8,961 nucleotides of DNA from Clostridia bacterium (GTDB taxonomy: Bacteria > Bacillota > Clostridia > Oscillospirales > Acutalibacteraceae): contig CAAGND010000140.1 in assembly GCA_900771185.1 (NCBI GenBank), positions 1-8,961 of the forward strand, read 5' to 3'. Each line of letters begins with the position of its first letter. Position 1 is the first letter of the stretch. The notes beneath the pieces are model-generated. The model worked only from the letters and a program-made list of their open reading frames with translations. It did no database searches and was not told the origin of the DNA. Of the stretch, positions 6,300-8,961 are shown piece by piece. The translations under genes and the position numbers were made by a program.

Positions 6300-6371
6300 C
6301 GGATTAATCCGAGCTTCACATTACCGGTCGGGCTGAACAAATTTCCCGACTCTCTCCTCCGGCATAGCCGG
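6300..6371. other. Cluster of small inverted repeats downstream of mltG
   Basis: Three short dyads are packed here: the palindrome CGGATTAATCCG (6300-6311), a GTCGGG/CCCGAC pair (about 6328-6355) and CCGGC-ATA-GCCGG (6359-6371). None is followed by a T-run. They sit between the mltG stop and the terminator and may fold in the mltG 3' untranslated region. No product is apparent on either strand. Confidence 0.45.
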
Positions 6372-6398
6372 GCTCACTTTCAATTAATATCAAGAAAA

Positions 6399-6445
6399 AT
6401 ACCGTAAGAGCGATATCTTTAACGCTCTTACGGTATAATTTTATT
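6399..6445. terminator. Bidirectional terminator between mltG and the kinase gene
   Basis: A perfect 14-bp stem, ATACCGTAAGAGCG (6399-6412) with CGCTCTTACGGTAT (6423-6436), has a 10-nt AT-rich loop. On the plus strand AATTTTATTGTTATT follows; on the minus strand the stem is followed by TTTTTCTTG. It serves both convergent genes. Confidence 0.9.
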
Positions 6446-6464
6446 GTTATTGCACGGTCAACAA

Positions 6465-7031
6465 TTACTTGCCGACCTTGTCCTTGAGAACTGTCTCATA
6501 GAAATTGTCAACAGCGGCATAGAAGTCCTCAACTCCGCCGTCGTTCTTGATGACGTAGTCTGCCATCTTCTCGCTCTCGCTGGTGTGGAAGATCTCCTCC
6601 TCGTGAACGTCATTGGCGCGAAGCTTCTCAACGCTCTTGCCGTCACGCTCGCTGCCTCTGGCGAGCATTCTCTGATAGCGAACCTCATCGTCGCTGATAA
6701 CCACGTCAACAAGAATGAAATCGTCGCCGAAAGCCTTTTTGAAAACCTCAATGTCTGAGGGCGGGCGAATGCCTGAAACAAGGAAATCGGGGCTGTCGGA
6801 CTCCTTTATCTTCTTGACTATCATCTCGGGGAAAAAGGTCTGGCCGAACTCACCCATATATTTCTTGCTCGTCGCGTGAAGATTGTCACGGGTCAGCTCA
6901 AGACCGTCCTTTGTTGCGAGCTCACGAACAACGTCACCGATTGAGATCATCGGGAAACCGTATTTTTTTGCGACATACTCAAGAAAGAAATCCTTGCCTG
7001 TTCCGTTTTTACCAACAGCAGCTAATACCAT
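6465..7031 (-). CDS. P-loop nucleotide kinase-like protein (dephospho-CoA kinase / UPF0200-like)
   Basis: The 188-residue cytoplasmic protein has the layout of a small nucleoside/dephospho-CoA kinase. It carries a Walker A loop GKNGTGKD (7-14), SIGDVVRE (30-37) in the substrate-binding region, SGIRPPSDIEVF (86-97) at the Walker B-like strand, an Arg-rich lid RYQRMLARGSERDG (118-131) and ADYVIKNDG (157-165), the last resembling the C-terminal strand of dephospho-CoA kinases. GDVVRE and GIRPPSDIEVF also recall the archaeal UPF0200 kinases. It lacks enough canonical CoaE sequence to name it so, and the substrate is unknown. The start has GGAGG at 9 nt. The gene has its own near-consensus promoter and terminator. 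Its codon use is strongly biased (Glu almost all GAG, Val mostly GTT, few ATA), unlike its neighbours, which suggests high expression. Fold call good; function uncertain. Confidence 0.83.
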   Translation of the reverse strand: MVLAAVGKNGTGKDFFLEYVAKKYGFPMISIGDVVRELATKDGLELTRDNLHATSKKYMGEFGQTFFPEMIVKKIKESDSPDFLVSGIRPPSDIEVFKKAFGDDFILVDVVISDDEVRYQRMLARGSERDGKSVEKLRANDVHEEEIFHTSESEKMADYVIKNDGGVEDFYAAVDNFYETVLKDKVGK

Positions 7032-7072
7032 AGATTTGAACCTCCGTTAATTTTTGTGTTTTGACAAACTAT

Positions 7073-7101
7073 ATTTTATAAGACGGCGAAACTTTTGTCA
7101 A
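7073..7101 (-). promoter_or_regulatory. Promoter of the kinase gene
   Basis: On the minus strand TTGACA (7101-7096) and TAAAAT (7078-7073) are 17 bp apart. An 8-bp inverted repeat, TTGACAAA at 7061-7068 with TTTGTCAA at 7094-7101, brackets the promoter from its -35 box to near the predicted transcription start, a position where an operator could act. Confidence 0.75.
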
Positions 7102-7109
7102 TCCCCCGC

Positions 7110-7138
7110 TTGAAAAGCACATGCTTTTGATATATTAT
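7110..7138 (+). promoter_or_regulatory. Promoter of the methyltransferase gene
   Basis: TTGAAA (7110-7115) and TATTAT (7133-7138) have a 17-bp spacer; each differs from consensus at one base. The predicted transcript start near 7145 lies downstream of the ATG at 7121, so that codon cannot be the start if this promoter is real. The -35 box is only 8 bp from that of the divergent kinase promoter. Confidence 0.65.
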
Positions 7139-7156
7139 TATTCCGTTAATCTGTTG

Positions 7157-7162
7157 ACGGAG
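7157..7162 (+). promoter_or_regulatory. Ribosome binding site of the methyltransferase gene
   Basis: ACGGAG lies 3 nt before ATG 7166 and 9 nt before the in-frame TTG at 7172. The spacing favours TTG and the codon favours ATG; the two proteins differ by two residues. Confidence 0.55.
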
Positions 7163-7165
7163 CTG

Positions 7166-8341
7166 ATGTTTTTGGAAAATACGGAGCAGTTTTTTGCGGC
7201 CGCTTTCAATGAGGATGTGAGCCGCTGTATACTCAGCAATCCCGTGAAGGGAGCGGGAGAGTACAGGCGGATAGTGATAGAAAAATCGGGCGGCAAATAC
7301 CGCGTGGAAAAATATACCGAAAAGCAGGTGTTTCATTCAACGCTCGGCAGGGACGAGGCATATGCGCTCGCCAAGTCGGCTCTGGGCAGGGAGTTCAGGC
7401 AGCTTAATTCCTGGGACTCAAAGCGCGAGCATATGATAAGGATAAGCTCAAAGGGCAAGCCCTTTTATTCCCACCGCGCCGCCGCAGGCGAAGTTGAGAT
7501 AAGATCCTCCCACAACCGTGAGAAAAATTATATTCTCAAAGAGGGAACGGATATCGCTCCGCTTCGCGATATGGGCGTTTTCACATCTGACGGCAGGGTG
7601 GTAAGCTCCATGCAGGACAAGTACCGTCAGATAAACCGCTTTGTTGAGATGGTTGATGATGAAGTCTCAAAAATGAAGCCGGGGAGTGAGCTCAGAGTTA
7701 TCGACTTCGGCTGCGGTAAGTCTTATCTGACGTTTGTGCTTTATTATTATTTCACTCATATAAAGGGCCTGCGTGTCAGAATGACCGGGCTTGACCTCAA
7801 AAAAGATGTTATAGAAAAATGCTCCGCCGCCGCTGAGAAGTACGGCTATGACGGGCTTAATTTTGAACTCGGAGATATCAACGGCTACACACCTGGCGGT
7901 GACATAGATATGGTGGTCACCCTGCACGCCTGCGACACGGCGACTGATTATGCGCTTTACAACGCAGTGAAATGGAATTCAAAATTGATTTTCTCTGTTC
8001 CATGCTGTCAGCATGAGCTTAATTCTCAGATGAAAAGCGAAAATTTTGGCATACTCACCCGTTACGGAATAGTCAAAGAGCGCACGGCGGCGCTGATGAC
8101 CGATGCGGTGCGCGCTAATCTGCTGGAGGCCTGCGGCTACAAAACTCAGCTTATGGAGTTTGTTGACCTTGAGCACACGCCGAAGAATATCCTTATCCGA
8201 GCGGTGCGCCGGCAATCGGGGCACGCTGACGGCAGATATCTTGATGAGGTCAAAAAGCTCTGCGGCGAGTTTTCGCTGGAACCGACCCTGCTCCGCCTTT
8301 TGGAGGCAGACGGACTTGGAAAAACAATTACACGAATCTGA
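7166..8341 (+). CDS. SAM-dependent methyltransferase, Methyltransf_32/GSTCD-like
   Basis: The product is 391 residues from ATG 7166. A longer frame to ATG 7121 is rejected because it runs through the promoter and lacks a ribosome binding site. Residues 1-150 form an N-terminal region I cannot assign to a domain. Residues about 150-348 are a class I methyltransferase fold: VIDFGCGKSYLTF (178-190) is the SAM-binding glycine motif, TGLDLK (207-212) the acidic ribose contact, and HACDTATDYAL (254-264) with FSVPCCQHEL (276-285) are the signature shared with the Methyltransf_32 family and the C-terminal domain of eukaryotic GSTCD. The paired Cys before QHEL is conserved in those relatives. An RNA or protein substrate is likely for this group, but nothing here decides it. 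A short C-terminal tail (349-391) follows. The gene appears monocistronic. Confidence 0.88.
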   Translation: MFLENTEQFFAAAFNEDVSRCILSNPVKGAGEYRRIVIEKSGGKYRVEKYTEKQVFHSTLGRDEAYALAKSALGREFRQLNSWDSKREHMIRISSKGKPFYSHRAAAGEVEIRSSHNREKNYILKEGTDIAPLRDMGVFTSDGRVVSSMQDKYRQINRFVEMVDDEVSKMKPGSELRVIDFGCGKSYLTFVLYYYFTHIKGLRVRMTGLDLKKDVIEKCSAAAEKYGYDGLNFELGDINGYTPGGDIDMVVTLHACDTATDYALYNAVKWNSKLIFSVPCCQHELNSQMKSENFGILTRYGIVKERTAALMTDAVRANLLEACGYKTQLMEFVDLEHTPKNILIRAVRRQSGHADGRYLDEVKKLCGEFSLEPTLLRLLEADGLGKTITRI

Positions 8342-8400
8342 GTGAATGGTTCGGATAATAATATGACGACTTATTAAGCTGTGCTAAATCGTCGTCAGCC

Positions 8401-8421
8401 GCAAATTGATGTTGCTTTTTT
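8401..8421 (+). terminator. Weak terminator after the methyltransferase gene
   Basis: A short GCAA/TTGC stem (8401-8404 with 8412-8415) leads directly into six T (8416-8421). The GACGAC/GTCGTC stem at 8365-8396 lies just upstream. It is the first T-run after the stop codon, but the stem is too short for a confident call. Confidence 0.4.
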
Positions 8422-8459
8422 GTAGCTGTCGCTGAATATTGGTGCTCAGTCTCCCACAA

Positions 8460-8612
8460 GCTATGCCGCAACGTGTGGGGTCAATGCGGGCAGTGAGGGA
8501 ACGGATTGCAAAGCAATCCGCACAAGCCCGTATTGTTTGAGCGGCAGCGAGTTTACGGGCGCATGTGCCGAACAACCTGGTGCGTGGTGACATTTCGGTG
8601 TTGCGGCATAGC
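8460..8612. repeat. 153-bp inverted-repeat element with nested hairpins
   Basis: GCTATGCCGCAAC (8460-8472) and GTTGCGGCATAGC (8600-8612) form a perfect 13-bp closing stem. Inside lie a perfect 8-bp hairpin CGGATTGC-AAA-GCAATCCG (8502-8520) and a 7-bp stem GCCCGTA/TACGGGC (8526-8532 with 8554-8560). A branched fold results. It resembles the hairpin-rich intergenic repeats I recall from Clostridia, and equally a structured RNA. The pairing is certain; its identity is not. Confidence 0.7.
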
Positions 8613-8627
8613 GGTTATCAAGGAGGT

Positions 8628-8646
8628 CTCGGAACGTAGTTCTGAG
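8628..8646. repeat. Hairpin CTCGGAAC-GTA-GTTCTGAG
   Basis: An 8-bp stem with one G-U pair and a 3-nt loop, 15 nt after the 153-bp element. AGGAGG directly precedes it but leads to no credible coding sequence. Confidence 0.6.
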
Positions 8647-8662
8647 TGTGCTTTTCTTTTGC

Positions 8663-8697
8663 GAGCGTTTTCTTTTTCACACAAAAAGAAAATGCTC
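8663..8697. repeat. 15-bp hairpin with CACAC loop
   Basis: GAGCGTTTTCTTTTT (8663-8677) pairs with AAAAAGAAAATGCTC (8683-8697), one G-T pair among 15, around CACAC. The preceding TTTTGCGAGCGTT (8657-8669) recurs exactly at 8861-8873, where a short version of the same dyad follows. Confidence 0.75.
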
Positions 8698-8767
8698 AAA
8701 AAAGCGATTTCAAACATTTTAGCTTTTAATTATCGTAAATATATGTACGGTAACTTAAAAATCAGAC

Positions 8768-8801
8768 CGGTTCAAGGCTTGATGTCTTGAACCGATTTTT
8801 T
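8768..8801 (+). terminator. Orphan intrinsic terminator
   Basis: A perfect 9-bp stem, CGGTTCAAG (8768-8776) with CTTGAACCG (8786-8794), has a 9-nt loop and is followed by A and six T (8796-8801). No coding sequence lies between here and the methyltransferase stop 427 nt upstream. On the minus strand a T5 run lies 5 nt past the stem, so a gene entering from the right could also use it. Confidence 0.8.
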
Positions 8802-8860
8802 ATATCTCTATTCATAGTCAGTCAGCAAAGAGCAGGACTTTGTAAACTCATTTTGGATAT

Positions 8861-8882
8861 TTTTGCGAGCGTTCACAATGCT
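8861..8882. repeat. Second copy of the TTTTGCGAGCGTT repeat with a short dyad
   Basis: TTTTGCGAGCGTT (8861-8873) repeats 8657-8669 exactly. AGCGT and ATGCT then pair around TCACA. Compared with the first copy, the AT-rich part of the stem is missing while GAGCGTT, CAC and AATGCT are kept. Confidence 0.5.
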
Positions 8883-8961
8883 GACATATTGCGCGAAACA
8901 GCTTTATTGTTAAGCTTGTTTGTGTATGCCTTTATGCAATGAATAAAACCGCGCGGCAAAT

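Larger units (their letters stand above)
8342..8961. other. 620-nt region without a convincing gene, rich in hairpins
   Basis: No reading frame here has a recognisable domain, a good ribosome binding site or sensible composition; the longer frames cross strong inverted repeats. The stretch holds, in order: GACGAC/GTCGTC (8365-8396), a weak terminator (8401-8421), a 153-bp element closed by a 13-bp inverted repeat, hairpins at 8628-8646 and 8663-8697, an AT-rich part, an intrinsic terminator (8768-8801) and an unassigned tail. It could be a dispersed repeat cluster or a structured RNA locus. Confidence 0.7.

Noticed and set aside
6444..6758. 104-codon plus-strand frame opposite the kinase
   Set aside because: It is opposite the Walker-type kinase with strong codon bias, starts inside the terminator region and has no independent support.
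8384..8593. 69-codon minus-strand frame
   Set aside because: It overlaps the 153-bp repeat element and its sequence follows from the hairpins; no ribosome binding site or recognisable motif.
8460..8697. RNase P RNA, tmRNA, 6S RNA or a known riboswitch
   Set aside because: I could not find the conserved sequence blocks of RNase P RNA, tmRNA or common riboswitches, and the branched fold does not fit the single long hairpin of 6S RNA. No CRISPR-like regular repeats either.
8506..8790. 94-codon plus-strand frame
   Set aside because: It runs through four strong inverted repeats and into the terminator stem, has no ribosome binding site and shows no domain.
8873..8961. Open minus-strand frame of 28 codons running in from the right edge
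   Set aside because: It could be the end of a gene outside the window, but the peptide shows no motif and this length is expected by chance.

Overview
The window looks like chromosomal DNA of a low- to mid-GC Firmicute, most likely a gut-type Clostridia/Oscillospiraceae member. This is inferred from GGAGG-type ribosome binding sites, a TTG start, sigma-A promoters close to TTGACA/TATAAT, the mix of cell-envelope genes and the hairpin-rich intergenic DNA at the right end. No RNA marker gene is present, so the placement is tentative. There is no sign of phage, transposase or CRISPR.

Left part (1-3762, all + strand): a secreted protein with four PepSY domains ends in a strong terminator. A promoter and a long structured leader then precede a membrane-anchored VanY-type D,D-carboxypeptidase, followed 37 nt later by a membrane-anchored amidase_3 (probably one operon). 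A histidine-phosphatase-family protein follows, possibly from its own weak promoter.

Middle part (3763-7165): genes alternate in direction. The phosphatase converges on a MATE transporter over a shared hairpin. The MATE gene and mltG diverge from back-to-back promoters; the mltG promoter matches consensus perfectly. mltG converges on a small P-loop kinase over a bidirectional terminator. The kinase and a methyltransferase again diverge from back-to-back promoters. MltG here is a lipoprotein with a long Ser/Gly-rich linker instead of the usual transmembrane anchor.

Right part (7166-8961): a GSTCD/Methyltransf_32-like methyltransferase, then about 620 nt without a convincing gene. This stretch holds a 153-bp inverted-repeat element with nested hairpins, two more strong hairpins, a 13-bp direct repeat and an orphan intrinsic terminator. 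It is the least explained DNA in the window: either a dispersed repeat or an uncharacterised structured RNA.

Functionally, the carboxypeptidase (trims stem-peptide D-Ala), the amidase (cuts peptide from glycan) and MltG (cuts nascent glycan strands) all act on peptidoglycan outside the membrane, and PepSY proteins are also extracytoplasmic. The kinase, phosphatase and methyltransferase are cytoplasmic and have no evident link to them beyond proximity. I see no clear new multi-gene system. The best candidates for novelty are the right-hand structured region, the two-hairpin leader of the carboxypeptidase gene and the highly codon-biased orphan kinase.
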